A stretch of DNA of 64,000 bases, taken from the NCBI GenBank assembly GCA_004570955.1, contig SPPL01000003.1, positions 248,001 through 312,000 of the forward strand. Direction: 5' to 3'. A model generated the notes under the pieces. That model made no database searches and had not been told where the DNA came from. It saw only the letters and a list, made by a program, of their open reading frames with translations. Below are positions 34,887-43,597 of this stretch, piece after piece (within the stretch, counting starts at the first letter, position 1; each line of letters begins with the position of its first letter). Position numbers and translations under genes: made by a program. This stretch comes from Jeotgalicoccus nanhaiensis. Its GTDB lineage: Bacteria; Bacillota; Bacilli; Staphylococcales; Salinicoccaceae.

Positions 34887-35938
34887 ATCGCTTTACCTCC
34901 TTTACGTGCAAGGTATAAGAAGAAGGGTACACCGATTAATGAAATAAGAGCGCCGATTGGTATTTCAAAGGGAGCATTCAAAGTCCGTGCGAGTAAATCT
35001 GCAAGAACGACAAGAATGGCACCGACAACTGCACTGACCGGTATTATCCAGCGGTAGTCATAACCAACGAGTTTACGGGTCAGATGCGGTACGATTAAAC
35101 CGACGAAACTGACAGCGCCGACGACTGAAACTGCCAGTCCGGCGAGTACAACTATAATGCCCGCACTGATAAATTTAGTTCTGACTGTCCGTTCTCCGAG
35201 ACTGACTGCAACCTCTTCCCCGAGACTTAGTATTGTAATAGATTTTGAAATGCGCATCGCTGCAAATAACATAATAATAACGATAGGCGTTATAACAGAA
35301 AGATGACTCCAGCGCGTTCCTGAAACACCTCCGGCATACCAGAATGCCATATCCTGTCCGACATTAAAGTAAAGAGCAATACCTTCACTCAGTGCTGTCA
35401 GCAGGGCTGTAACAGCAGCTCCTGCCAGCACCAGACGCAGCGGTGTTAAACCGTTTCTGCTCATGGAACCGACACCGTAAACGACACCCGCACCAAGCGC
35501 CGCTCCGAAAAATGAGAGAAGTACAACATAGACATAAGGCAGGCCAGGGAAAAAACTGAGACTGATTGCGAGCATCATGACTGCGCCGGCATTCAGTCCG
35601 AGCAGACCGGAATCTGCGAGCGGATTCCGAGTCATCCCCTGCATTAATGCTCCCGCTACACTGAAAGCAGCTCCGACAATCGCCGCACCGATAATTCGCG
35701 GAAATCTGAGTTCCCATATTATCTGATGCTGTGTGACGGATTCATCGAAGCTGAAAAGAGCGCTCCATATTGTCGATAAGTTTATGTCGGCTGCTCCAAG
35801 CGAAATAGACACTGCAAATGCACAGAGCAGAAAAACCAGCCCGCCGGAGATGATTATCGTTCCGCGTACAGGTTTTGCAGTATTTTTAACTGCTTTTACT
35901 TGTTCTTTATCTGTTAAATCCGAATTGAACTTACTCAT
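34883..35938 (-). CDS. FecCD-family siderophore permease subunit
   Basis: A 351-residue permease paralogous to the downstream subunit, with GALMQGMTRNPLADSGLLGLNAGA, SLGERTVRTKF and VSFVGLIVPHLTRKLVG. About ten membrane helices are visible. Its start overlaps the ATPase stop by eight bases. It forms the import channel with its partner. Confidence 0.9.
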   Translation of the reverse strand: MSKFNSDLTDKEQVKAVKNTAKPVRGTIIISGGLVFLLCAFAVSISLGAADINLSTIWSALFSFDESVTQHQIIWELRFPRIIGAAIVGAAFSVAGALMQGMTRNPLADSGLLGLNAGAVMMLAISLSFFPGLPYVYVVLLSFFGAALGAGVVYGVGSMSRNGLTPLRLVLAGAAVTALLTALSEGIALYFNVGQDMAFWYAGGVSGTRWSHLSVITPIVIIMLFAAMRISKSITILSLGEEVAVSLGERTVRTKFISAGIIVVLAGLAVSVVGAVSFVGLIVPHLTRKLVGYDYRWIIPVSAVVGAILVVLADLLARTLNAPFEIPIGALISLIGVPFFLYLARKGGKAI

Positions 35939-36737
35939 AATTTTTTTCCTGGCTGCTTAAATGATAAGAGGTGAAAATCGGATGATTGCTGTAAGGGCAC
36001 TGCTGAATATCGGCTTCGATATTAAACAATGTTCTTAAATTATCGTGAGTCATCACTTCAGCAGGAATACCTTTTGTAATCAGTTTGCCGTCCTTCATTG
36101 CAATCATATAGTCAGAAAATCTTGAAGCGAGATTTAAATCGTGAAGCACCATAATAATTGTCCGATGTTCTTCGATATTTAGCTTTTGCAGCAGCAAGAG
36201 AATATCGAGCTGGTGAGCGAGATCGAGATATGTCGTCGGTTCATCGAGTACAAGTGTTTCTGTACCCTGTGCCAGGGACATCGCAATCCAGACACGCTGA
36301 CGCTGGCCGCCTGACATATCGCTGATTTGACGATCGGCGAAATCTTTAAGACCCGTGACTTCGATCGCCCAGTCAATATACTTATAATCTTCTTTGCTGA
36401 GAGACCCGAGAGCTTTTCTGTATGGAAAGCGGCCGTAGGAAACCAGTTCGAAAACGGTCAAACCGTCTGGCGATTCGGCAGTCTGCGGCAGAATAGCCAT
36501 CTGCTTGGCGATTTCTCTCGTGTCGAGAGTATTAATTGCTTTGCCATCAAGCAAAATAGTGCCTTCTTCAGCTTTTAATATACGGGACACTGTTTTTATC
36601 AATGTAGACTTTCCGCAGCCGTTCGGACCTATAATAGTTGTTATTTTATTTTTTGGAATAGTAACGCTTAAGTTATCTATTACTGAACGGTTGTGATAGC
36701 CAACCGCTATATTATTTATTTCAAGTGCGTTCAACAC
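35931..36737 (-). CDS. Siderophore ABC transporter ATP-binding protein (FecE/FhuC type)
   Basis: A 268-residue ATPase with Walker A GPNGCGKST, signature MSGGQRQRVWIAMSLAQ and Walker B LVLDEPTTYLD. The TYLDLAHQ stretch is typical of siderophore and cobalamin importer ATPases. It is the first gene of the minus-strand operon. A GTG at 36737 is preferred because GAGAGG lies 5 bases before it. A GTG two codons earlier abuts that site and TTG 36734 is also possible. A clear Fur box lies upstream. Confidence 0.87.
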   Translation of the reverse strand: MLNALEINNIAVGYHNRSVIDNLSVTIPKNKITTIIGPNGCGKSTLIKTVSRILKAEEGTILLDGKAINTLDTREIAKQMAILPQTAESPDGLTVFELVSYGRFPYRKALGSLSKEDYKYIDWAIEVTGLKDFADRQISDMSGGQRQRVWIAMSLAQGTETLVLDEPTTYLDLAHQLDILLLLQKLNIEEHRTIIMVLHDLNLASRFSDYMIAMKDGKLITKGIPAEVMTHDNLRTLFNIEADIQQCPYSNHPIFTSYHLSSQEKNYE

Positions 36738-36771
36738 AGTCACCTCTCATATAGGAGATCCCCATTGCAAT

Positions 36772-36786
36772 TGAGAATCGTTATCA
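36772..36786 (-). promoter_or_regulatory. Fur box upstream of the siderophore transporter operon
   Basis: TGAGAATCGTTATCA matches the 7-1-7 Fur consensus closely. It sits 29-49 bases upstream of the ATPase start codon. Confidence 0.75.
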
Positions 36787-36892
36787 CTCTGAAAGTTTAT
36801 GCTAATATTATAAGATTGTCAATATAATCTGTATAACGATTTGAAAAGGGGTAAAAGATAATATTAACTATCAGCAAAAAAGGAGTAATTTT

Positions 36893-37264
36893 ATGAAGCG
36901 GCGTGCACTGATGGAGAATTTGTGGGCAAAAGAAAAATACAGAGTGATGATGCATTCTCAAGGACATTACAATTTAATCAGAAAAGAATTAAAGCAGGAT
37001 ATAGAAATGGAATGGTTAGAAACTTTAATCGGCCAGGCACTAGAAAAAACACCTGACCCTGGAGCAGTCATCAATACGTTTCAGCATATGTGGGGATATT
37101 TTAAAAAAGTGTGCAGCGAGAAAGAAAAGCGCGAATATATGCGTTTGAAAGAAGAGTACATACACAATCTAAATAGGCCTGACGACTTGTTTTCGTTTAT
37201 TAGAAAGATGGCAAATAAATACAAAGTGAAATATCTTCAGAACTCCACAATTTTATACAAATAA
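36893..37264 (+). CDS. DUF1722 (YbgA-type) protein
   Basis: A 123-residue basic cytosolic protein with LWAKEKYRVMMHSQGHYNLIRKEL, NTFQHMWGYFKKVCSEKEK and a Tyr/Asn-rich C terminus, all typical of DUF1722. In proteobacteria this domain is often fused to DUF523. Here it stands alone. The function is unknown. The AAAAGGAG ribosome site is 9 bases before the ATG. It converges with the CHAP gene, and no clear terminator is seen between them. Confidence 0.8.
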   Translation: MKRRALMENLWAKEKYRVMMHSQGHYNLIRKELKQDIEMEWLETLIGQALEKTPDPGAVINTFQHMWGYFKKVCSEKEKREYMRLKEEYIHNLNRPDDLFSFIRKMANKYKVKYLQNSTILYK

Positions 37265-37276
37265 ACTATGGCATTA

Positions 37277-37759
37277 TTACTCCGGATTCGCATGTTTATT
37301 TACTTTAGGATGGATATAGTTATAATCAGCAATCTCTTCTGCAAGAATAGTGCGTTCAGTTATCTCATACGGTTTACGGAAGTTCATTTCTGAAATTTCG
37401 AATGAACCGTCATTATTGACAGATTCTATATAGGCGACATGCCCGATCTCTCCTCTTTCAGTCTGCATTAAGGCACCTTTTGCTGGTGTTTCATTTACAG
37501 TGTAATCCTCTCTTTCAGCGCGGTCTGCCCAGTGTTCTGCATCGCCCCATGAACGTTCTATCATCATGCCGTCATCTTTCACTTTGTTAAACACGTAATA
37601 CGTACATTCTCCCTGGTCATATGTATTATTTTTCATAGGATCAGGTGTCAATATTATGCCCAACTCTTCTATTAAACCGTTCTCAGTTCTTGTATCTGCA
37701 TAGATCAATCCGCAGACAGCGGCAATTATAAGCAAAGAAATAAGTGCAAATCTCTTCAT
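37277..37759 (-). CDS. CHAP-domain protein, membrane-anchored or secreted
   Basis: A 160-residue protein with an N-terminal hydrophobic helix (3-20) as a signal anchor and a CHAP amidase/peptidase fold. The nucleophile is Cys52 in QGECTYYVF, the base His107 in GEIGHVAYI and the third residue lies near 124-126 (EISEMN). CHAP proteins cleave peptidoglycan stem or cross-bridge peptides. There is no cell-wall-binding domain, so it likely acts at the membrane surface. The upstream sequence holds a variant TAACGCATAGTGTTA repeat. Confidence 0.8.
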   Translation of the reverse strand: MKRFALISLLIIAAVCGLIYADTRTENGLIEELGIILTPDPMKNNTYDQGECTYYVFNKVKDDGMMIERSWGDAEHWADRAEREDYTVNETPAKGALMQTERGEIGHVAYIESVNNDGSFEISEMNFRKPYEITERTILAEEIADYNYIHPKVNKHANPE

Positions 37760-37925
37760 GAAAAGTCTCCTTTCTTACGTATAACGCATAGTGTTATAAA
37801 ATAATGCTGAGCGCTATAAGTATTGTTAGAACGGTCTTTTGTCCCAAAGAGCAAGTGAGGACGTTTTACATATATTTTAAAGGAAATATAAAAAAGTAGA
37901 AAGTTTAAAGAAAGGGAGTTGTTTT

Positions 37926-38786
37926 ATGGATGAACAATGGACGGCAGAGCTGCCGATAAAAAATATTAAAAGTATAACATCGGTCAGCGGCGGAGATGTA
38001 AATGAAGCGTACAAAATAGAAGCGGATGATAAAAAGTGTTTTCTCCTGGTGCAGCGGGGACGCGATGAAGATTTTTATGCTGCTGAAATTGCGGGGCTGC
38101 AGGACTTTGAAAAAGCAGGTATTACAGCACCGAGGGTCGAAGAGTCCGGCCAAATTTCAGGCGATGCGTATCTGCTGCTCAGCTATTTGGAAGAGGGAGT
38201 ATCAGGCAGTCAAAAGGATTTGGGAGAGATGGTAGCAAAACTTCATCTGACTCATCAGGAAGAGGGGAAGTTCGGCTATCATTTGCCATATGAAGGCAGC
38301 GATATAAAGTTTGAAAACGGCTGGTTTAAGTCGTGGAGTGAATTGTTTGTGAACCAGCGACTTTCACAGCTGCATGAAGAGATTTTAAAAAGGAACTTAT
38401 GGAGCGAACAGGATAATAAAACCTTTAATACCGTACTGGACATAATCAGAGAAGAACTAAACAATCATACAAGCGAGCCGTCGCTTCTTCACGGAGATTT
38501 ATGGTCCGGAAATTATATGTTTTTAGAAGATTGTAGTCCCGCCTTATTTGACCCTTCGCCATTATACGGTGACCGGGAATTTGATCTTGGAGCTACGACT
38601 GTCTTTGGAGGCTTTGGTCAGGAGTTTTACGAAGCATATAATGATGTATATCCACTTGATGCAGGCGCGGCACTGCGTATAGAGTTTTATAAACTGTATC
38701 TGCTTCTCGTTCACCTGGTGAAGTTTGGAGACGTGTATCTCGGCAGCGTAAATAGTACAATGAAACAGATATTAAGTAAAAGGTAG
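37926..38786 (+). CDS. Fructosamine kinase family protein
   Basis: A 286-residue aminoglycoside-phosphotransferase-fold kinase. It has KNIKSITSVSGGDVNEAYKIE at the nucleotide loop, the catalytic segment LLHGDLWSGNYMF (about 188-200), and metal-binding FDPSPLYGDREFDLG. The family phosphorylates ketosamines such as ribulosamine- or fructosamine-modified lysines, a protein-deglycation step. AAAGGGAG precedes the ATG. A methyltransferase gene follows after 8 bases. Confidence 0.88.
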   Translation: MDEQWTAELPIKNIKSITSVSGGDVNEAYKIEADDKKCFLLVQRGRDEDFYAAEIAGLQDFEKAGITAPRVEESGQISGDAYLLLSYLEEGVSGSQKDLGEMVAKLHLTHQEEGKFGYHLPYEGSDIKFENGWFKSWSELFVNQRLSQLHEEILKRNLWSEQDNKTFNTVLDIIREELNNHTSEPSLLHGDLWSGNYMFLEDCSPALFDPSPLYGDREFDLGATTVFGGFGQEFYEAYNDVYPLDAGAALRIEFYKLYLLLVHLVKFGDVYLGSVNSTMKQILSKR

Positions 38787-38794
38787 GAGATTAT

Positions 38795-39382
38795 ATGTCA
38801 GAGAATGTGTTCGATAGAATGGCAGGGAAATACGATAAGGAAGAAAGAATTGCCTTAGCAAATACCATCGCAGCGGAAATGAAAAAGTATTTCCCACATG
38901 ATGCCAATAATATATTACTGGATTATGGATGCGGTACGGGACTGATTGGACTGCAGTTCAAGGATGACTTTAAAAAGCTGATTTTCAGTGATATTTCCGG
39001 GGAAATGTTAAAAGTTGTTGATGAAAAAATCGAAGCGAACAAAATTGGAAATGCTGAAACTAAACATACAGAAGAGCTCGGCAGCGAAGAAGCTGATGTA
39101 ATTATTGTATCGCTCGTAATGCTCCACGTGTCTGACTATAGAGAATTGATTAAAAAATTATATGATATTTTAAATGAGTCCGGGCAGCTGCTCATTGCTG
39201 ATTTTGATAAAAATGACTCGGTTTATCATGAGAAAGTTCATAATGGATTTACACATGATGAGATGAGATTTGCTTTAGCTGACGCAGGTTTTAAAAACAT
39301 TGATATTAAAACCTTTTACCATGGAGAAAAAATCTTCATGAAAAAAGATGCTTCCATGTTTATCGCGAATGCCCGAAAATAG
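38795..39382 (+). CDS. Class I SAM-dependent methyltransferase
   Basis: A 195-residue enzyme with motif I LLDYGCGTGLIGLQF, the acidic strand IFSDISGEML and post-motif region VIIVSLVMLHVSDY. Related proteins (UbiE/COQ5-like) methylate small molecules. The substrate is unknown. It starts 8 bases after the fructosamine kinase gene with GGAG overlapping its end, so the two are cotranscribed. A functional link is not established. Confidence 0.85.
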   Translation: MSENVFDRMAGKYDKEERIALANTIAAEMKKYFPHDANNILLDYGCGTGLIGLQFKDDFKKLIFSDISGEMLKVVDEKIEANKIGNAETKHTEELGSEEADVIIVSLVMLHVSDYRELIKKLYDILNESGQLLIADFDKNDSVYHEKVHNGFTHDEMRFALADAGFKNIDIKTFYHGEKIFMKKDASMFIANARK

Positions 39383-39409
39383 ACAATAATTAAAAGAGGA
39401 ATGATGACT

Positions 39410-40228
39410 ATGGAATTCATACTGCTTGCGGTAACCGGTATGATTGCAGCAATTGTGGGATCATTAATCGGACTCGGGGGCGGTATAGTCATCGTTCCTA
39501 TTCTTATATTTTTAGGAACCGAGCTTAGTGTGCTGGATGGGATTACCCCTCAGGTTGCTGTTGGAACATCCAGTCTGGTCCTTGTGTTTATCGGCTTATC
39601 ATCTGTTATTTCATATAATAAAAGCAAACAGGTCGACTGGAGTAACGGGAAATACCTTTTGTTCGGTATCATTCCCGGTGCAATGCTTGGCTCCTATACG
39701 AGCAGCCTGTTTACAGTGGACAGTCTGAAGCTGTATTTCGGCCTGTTTATTATTTTAGTCAGTTTTATACTGCTTGTCCGAGGCAAAATCAAACCTCTGA
39801 AAATATTTCAGAATGAAAAATATATCAAACCGCATACTGACGGAGCAGGAAAAGTTCATTATTACGGTTTTCCGCCATACATAGGTGTGTTTGGAAGCTT
39901 GCTGGCAGGTTTTGCAGCTGGACTATTCGGAGTAGGCGGGGGAGCATTAATGACACCTATGATGATTATTCTTTTCCTGATGCCGCCGTCAATTGCGGTG
40001 GGTACGAGCATGTTTTTAGTATTGTTTGGAAGTTTATCTTCTGCGGGCGGACATCTCCTGCAGGGGAATATTCATTTTCTTTATGCAGTGATACTGATTC
40101 CTGCTGCATATTTTGGAGCGAAATTGGGTGTTAAGCTGAATAGAAGCCTCGACTCGAATACTGTTGTATTCATCTTGCGGATGGTTCTCTTGTTGCTTGG
40201 TATATATATGATTATAGACAGCTTATAA
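39410..40228 (+). CDS. TauE/SafE family anion exporter
   Basis: A 272-residue membrane protein with eight helices in two inverted repeats: GSLIGLGGGIVIVPIL near the start and GFAAGLFGVGGGALMTPMM in the second half. These are the TauE/SafE (DUF81) signatures. The family is thought to export sulfite, sulfonates or organosulfur compounds. Of three close ATGs, the one at 39410 is 9 bases after AGAGGA and preferred. It is followed by the popT-like gene after 48 bases. Confidence 0.85.
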   Translation: MEFILLAVTGMIAAIVGSLIGLGGGIVIVPILIFLGTELSVLDGITPQVAVGTSSLVLVFIGLSSVISYNKSKQVDWSNGKYLLFGIIPGAMLGSYTSSLFTVDSLKLYFGLFIILVSFILLVRGKIKPLKIFQNEKYIKPHTDGAGKVHYYGFPPYIGVFGSLLAGFAAGLFGVGGGALMTPMMIILFLMPPSIAVGTSMFLVLFGSLSSAGGHLLQGNIHFLYAVILIPAAYFGAKLGVKLNRSLDSNTVVFILRMVLLLLGIYMIIDSL

Positions 40229-40276
40229 AATATGGTAAAATATAAAAAGTAAATTTGATGAAATGGAATTGAATAT

Positions 40277-41125
40277 ATGTTTAAGTGGAGAAATTTGCCG
40301 AAAGGCTTTTTAATGGGAATAGTTGAACTTGTACCGGGAGTCAGCAGCGGTACGATGGCGTTGTTATTAGGAATATACGATCAGTTTCTCGGTGCTATCA
40401 GCCGAATTGTTTCAAAGTATTATAAACAGGCACTGGCATTTTTACTGCCTCTTGTAATCGGTATGGCTATCGCAATTTTAACGATGTCCTCGGTACTTAA
40501 TTATTTTCTGCAGAATCATACAATACCGACCCACTGGTTTTTCATGGGGATGGTGCTTGGTGTGATACCGATGATGATAAGAATTTCAAATGTAAAAGCA
40601 GAATTTCGGATCATACATTTTATATTAATTTTTGCGGGTATTGCTATACTCTTTATAATGTCTATGTTCAATGCAGATGCACCGCCGGCAAGCAATGCGG
40701 GAATGGCGGCTGGTGATCTCCTGAAGTACTTTATTACAGGTGCGCTTGCAGCTTCGATGATGCTGCTTCCTGGTATATCCGGATCGCTTGTGATGCTTAT
40801 TCTGGGAGTGTACCCGATAGTAATATACGCGATAAATGAGTTTACCTCGCTTAATTTTACTGTTTTGCCAATTTTGATATCAACTGGTCTTGGTATAGTT
40901 ACGGGAGTGCTTCTTGCAAGCAGAGTAATCTCTCATTTCCTTAAAAATTATACTTATCTGACTTATGCAGCGATTATAGGTTTGCTTTTTGGTTCAGTGT
41001 TCGCTATTTATCCTGGACTGCCGGCAAGCGGAACAAGCTGGTTCTTGTCTGTGATTTTATTTCTGTCAGGTCTTTTTATCAGTTATATATTTGGAAAGCA
41101 GCAAAATAAAAATGACACGCCTTAA
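40277..41125 (+). CDS. popT: Polyprenyl-phosphate transporter PopT (DUF368)
   Basis: A 282-residue membrane protein with about eight helices in two repeats, PKGFLMGIVELVPGVSSGTMALLLGIYD and AASMMLLPGISGSLVMLILGVY, the DUF368 hallmark. DUF368 proteins were shown to translocate undecaprenyl phosphate back across the membrane for peptidoglycan and teichoic acid synthesis. The symbol rests on family membership. The ribosome site is not strong (GGAATTGAAT). A terminator overlaps the stop codon. Confidence 0.85.
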   Translation: MFKWRNLPKGFLMGIVELVPGVSSGTMALLLGIYDQFLGAISRIVSKYYKQALAFLLPLVIGMAIAILTMSSVLNYFLQNHTIPTHWFFMGMVLGVIPMMIRISNVKAEFRIIHFILIFAGIAILFIMSMFNADAPPASNAGMAAGDLLKYFITGALAASMMLLPGISGSLVMLILGVYPIVIYAINEFTSLNFTVLPILISTGLGIVTGVLLASRVISHFLKNYTYLTYAAIIGLLFGSVFAIYPGLPASGTSWFLSVILFLSGLFISYIFGKQQNKNDTP

Positions 41126-41147
41126 TCAGGTGTGTCATTTTTATTTT
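41108..41147 (+). terminator. Terminator overlapping the end of popT
   Basis: AATGACACGCC pairs with GGTGTGTCATT, the loop containing the TAA, with a T run after. Confidence 0.85.
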
Positions 41148-41239
41148 AGGGTGAATCATGAAAAAAGATTGGAAATATTTAGGGTCAGCTAAAAAAATAT
41201 TTCACTTTATAGAAACTTAAAGTAATGTATAAAAAATGG

Positions 41240-41268
41240 TTGAAAATATAATGAAAGCAGTGCATAAT
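41240..41268 (+). promoter_or_regulatory. Promoter of the CDF gene
   Basis: TTGAAA, a 17-base spacer and CATAAT, 32 bases upstream of the start codon. Confidence 0.55.
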
Positions 41269-41299
41269 GAATCTCCATTAACTTTTAGGAGCTGTCATT

Positions 41300-42169
41300 A
41301 TGGGTAATTTAAATAAATTGAAACTTGCCCAAAGAGGCGCTTATTTAAGTATAATCACATATATTATTTTATCTTTTTTGAAATATTATTTCGGTATCTA
41401 TTATGATTCTGCGGCAGTACGCGCTGATGGCATAAACAATATGACAGACATTTTTGCCTCGGTTGCTGTTCTTGTCGGTTTAAAGATTTCTATTCGTCCG
41501 CCGGATGATAATCATCCGTATGGTCATTTAAAGTCAGAAAACATTGCATCTCTGGTAGTTTCTTTCATTATAATCTTTGTCGGTCTCCAGGTGCTGATTG
41601 AAAACTTTCCGGCAATATTCTCACCTGCTGCTGCCGCTCCAAATCCGATTGTCATTTATATAAGTCTGGTGAGCGGGATAATAATGCTCACTGTCTATTT
41701 CATTAATTCAAAGCTGGCGAAAAAAACAAACAGCAGCTCTTTAAAGTCTGCCGCAATGGACAATTTCTCTGACGGATTGATTAGTTTTGGCACTGCTACA
41801 GGTTTAATTTTTACACAGCTGGGTCTGCCGATAGTGGATGTTATCCTGGCATCTGTACTCGGACTTCTGATTATGTATACGGGATTTAAAATATTAAAAG
41901 GTGCGGTCTTCGCCTTAAGTGACGGTTATAATGATGCGGATTTAATAGACCACAAAGAAGATGTGCTTGAAGTCGACGGTGTTCTGGATGTTAAATCTAT
42001 AAAAGGACGCTATCACGGCAGCAGCATATTTCTGGATGTAACTATTATTGTCGATCCCAAAATATCAATCACTGAAGCGCACCATATATGCGACCGGGTC
42101 GAAGAACACATGCATGATAAAGGTATTATGTCTCTCTATGTGCACCCGGAACCAAAATTAGATGAATAA
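41300..42169 (+). CDS. Cation diffusion facilitator (CDF) transporter
   Basis: A 289-residue protein with six membrane helices. The metal-binding sites include AVRADGINNMTDIFASVAV in helix 2 and SAAMDNFSDGLISFGTAT in helix 5, and the cytoplasmic C-terminal dimerisation domain covers about 205-289. NNxxD rather than HxxxD suggests a Mn/Fe-type or unusual metal preference. AGGAGC lies 9 bases before the ATG. It is a lone gene with its own promoter and terminator. Confidence 0.88.
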   Translation: MGNLNKLKLAQRGAYLSIITYIILSFLKYYFGIYYDSAAVRADGINNMTDIFASVAVLVGLKISIRPPDDNHPYGHLKSENIASLVVSFIIIFVGLQVLIENFPAIFSPAAAAPNPIVIYISLVSGIIMLTVYFINSKLAKKTNSSSLKSAAMDNFSDGLISFGTATGLIFTQLGLPIVDVILASVLGLLIMYTGFKILKGAVFALSDGYNDADLIDHKEDVLEVDGVLDVKSIKGRYHGSSIFLDVTIIVDPKISITEAHHICDRVEEHMHDKGIMSLYVHPEPKLDE

Positions 42170-42210
42170 AAAATTCCTTCAGACTTACAGTAAAGTCTGA
42201 AGGAATTTTT
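42169..42210. terminator. Bidirectional terminator
   Basis: Eighteen-base arms (42169-42186 and 42193-42210) around ACAGTA, flanked by A and T runs between convergent genes. Confidence 0.92.
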
Positions 42211-42211
42211 A

Positions 42212-42496
42212 TTATGCTTCCACAAAAACAACATCTTTATATTTTTCCGGAAACTCTTCAAAACGTTTAGCGACGAACGGGCAGCGCCCGATTAATCTTT
42301 TATCATTCTCACGTGCATAATCAGCAGCGGCATCGAGCAGTACATCTCCGTATCCTTCACCGCGCAGCTCTTCTTTGACTACCACGCTGTCTATAACAAG
42401 TTTATTTTTGTCATCTGGAAGATAAGTCAGTTCGCCATCAGGATTTTGAGCATCTTCCCCAAAATAAAACTTGTTTGTTCCGTGCTTAATCTCCAT
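42212..42496 (-). CDS. Small GNAT-type N-acetyltransferase (YidJ/COG2388)
   Basis: A 94-residue protein with the short GNAT core of the COG2388 group: LVIDSVVVKEELRGEGYGDVLLDAAADYAREND for acetyl-CoA binding and CPFVAKRFEEFPEKY at the C terminus. The substrate is unknown. GGAGG/AAGGTGTCC is close to the ATG. It is a monocistronic gene sharing a terminator with the CDF gene. Confidence 0.85.
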   Translation of the reverse strand: MEIKHGTNKFYFGEDAQNPDGELTYLPDDKNKLVIDSVVVKEELRGEGYGDVLLDAAADYARENDKRLIGRCPFVAKRFEEFPEKYKDVVFVEA

Positions 42497-42560
42497 CTAA
42501 GGACACCTCCGTAACTTTCTATAATGTTACTATACCCTCCGGAAAATTATTTACACTTTT

Positions 42561-43475
42561 TTATAGCAGATTGTAGCTTTCAATTGTTTTAACCAGTTCC
42601 TCCAGATAAAGTTTCGCGACTCTCGTGAGCTGAGTTTTATTATTTGTTATCCAGCCGACTTTAATTTCATCATCGACATCGAGAGGAACCGGAATGATGT
42701 CGGTGCCGTTTAATTCTTCGCTTAAAATTCCGCTTGAAATCGTATAGCCGTTTAAACCAATCATACAGTTAAAAATTGTTGCCCTGTCACTGACCAGAAT
42801 ATTCTTCGGGCTGTGCAGTGTGCTCAGTATTTCTTCAGAGAAATAAAATGAACTGTGTTCTCCCTGGTCAAAAGACAGCCGCGGATACGGCTCGAGATCT
42901 TTCAGTGTCACTTTCTCTTTTTTGGCAAGCGGATTTGTCTTACTGATAAATACGTGCGGTTTCGCTGTAAAAAGCAGTTCAAAGGTTAAACGATTTTCTT
43001 TCAGCAGCTGAGTCAGTATTTTTTCGTTGAAAGTATTCATATACAGGACGCCGATTTCACTTTTTAAATTTTTAACATCATCAATAATCTCGTAAGTGCG
43101 TGTTTCGCGCAGTGAAAACTGATATTTATCACCGCCGTGATGCTCAATCATTCTGACCATTGCATCGACGGAAAAAGAATAGTGCTGAGTTGAAACAGAG
43201 AGCAGCTGCTCCTGATAAGGCATATCAAGATACTTATTCTCGAGCAGTTCTACCTGTTCTGTAATCTGGCGGGCATAGCTGAGAAATTCCGCGCCGTCCG
43301 GACTCAATACAATACCTGTTGATGTCCGCTTTAAAATCGTAATCCCCATTTCGCGTTCAAGTTCTTTAATTGCTTTAGATAAAGTGGGCTGGGAAATATA
43401 CAGTTTTTTTGCAGCTTCATTAATTGAGCCGCTGTTGACGACGGCAATTAAATATTTTAACTGTTGAAGTGTCAT
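42561..43475 (-). CDS. LysR-family transcriptional regulator
   Basis: A 304-residue LTTR. The N-terminal winged helix (1-60; LKYLIAVVNSGSINEAAKKLYISQPTLSKAIKELE) is followed by a periplasmic-binding-protein-like effector domain (90-300). AAGGAGA precedes the ATG at 43475. An upstream in-frame ATG lacks a ribosome site. It is divergent from the MetE-like and MFS genes and probably controls them. The effector is unknown. Confidence 0.87.
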   Translation of the reverse strand: MTLQQLKYLIAVVNSGSINEAAKKLYISQPTLSKAIKELEREMGITILKRTSTGIVLSPDGAEFLSYARQITEQVELLENKYLDMPYQEQLLSVSTQHYSFSVDAMVRMIEHHGGDKYQFSLRETRTYEIIDDVKNLKSEIGVLYMNTFNEKILTQLLKENRLTFELLFTAKPHVFISKTNPLAKKEKVTLKDLEPYPRLSFDQGEHSSFYFSEEILSTLHSPKNILVSDRATIFNCMIGLNGYTISSGILSEELNGTDIIPVPLDVDDEIKVGWITNNKTQLTRVAKLYLEELVKTIESYNLL

Positions 43476-43533
43476 AAAGATTCTCCTTAGGTTATAGCTT
43501 AAATTCATAGCGGGTAATGAAATTAATGAGTTA

Positions 43534-43550
43534 GTCTATATCTTACAGAC
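43534..43550. promoter_or_regulatory. Candidate LysR operator
   Basis: GTCT-N9-AGAC lies midway between the LysR start and the divergent gene. It is a short dyad and the prediction is weak. Confidence 0.3.
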
Positions 43551-43597
43551 ATGATAGTATTTAAACAACATTAAAAGAGATGGAGTGTTACATACAT

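Noticed and set aside
41158-41220. Twenty-codon frame MKKDWKYLGS...
   Set aside because: It begins right after the popT terminator, has only a weak AGGGTGA ribosome site, no clear promoter and no hydrophobic or recognisable features.
43476-43597. SAM or T-box riboswitch before the MetE-like gene
   Set aside because: The region is about 120 bases and shows no K-turn, T-box sequence or terminator.
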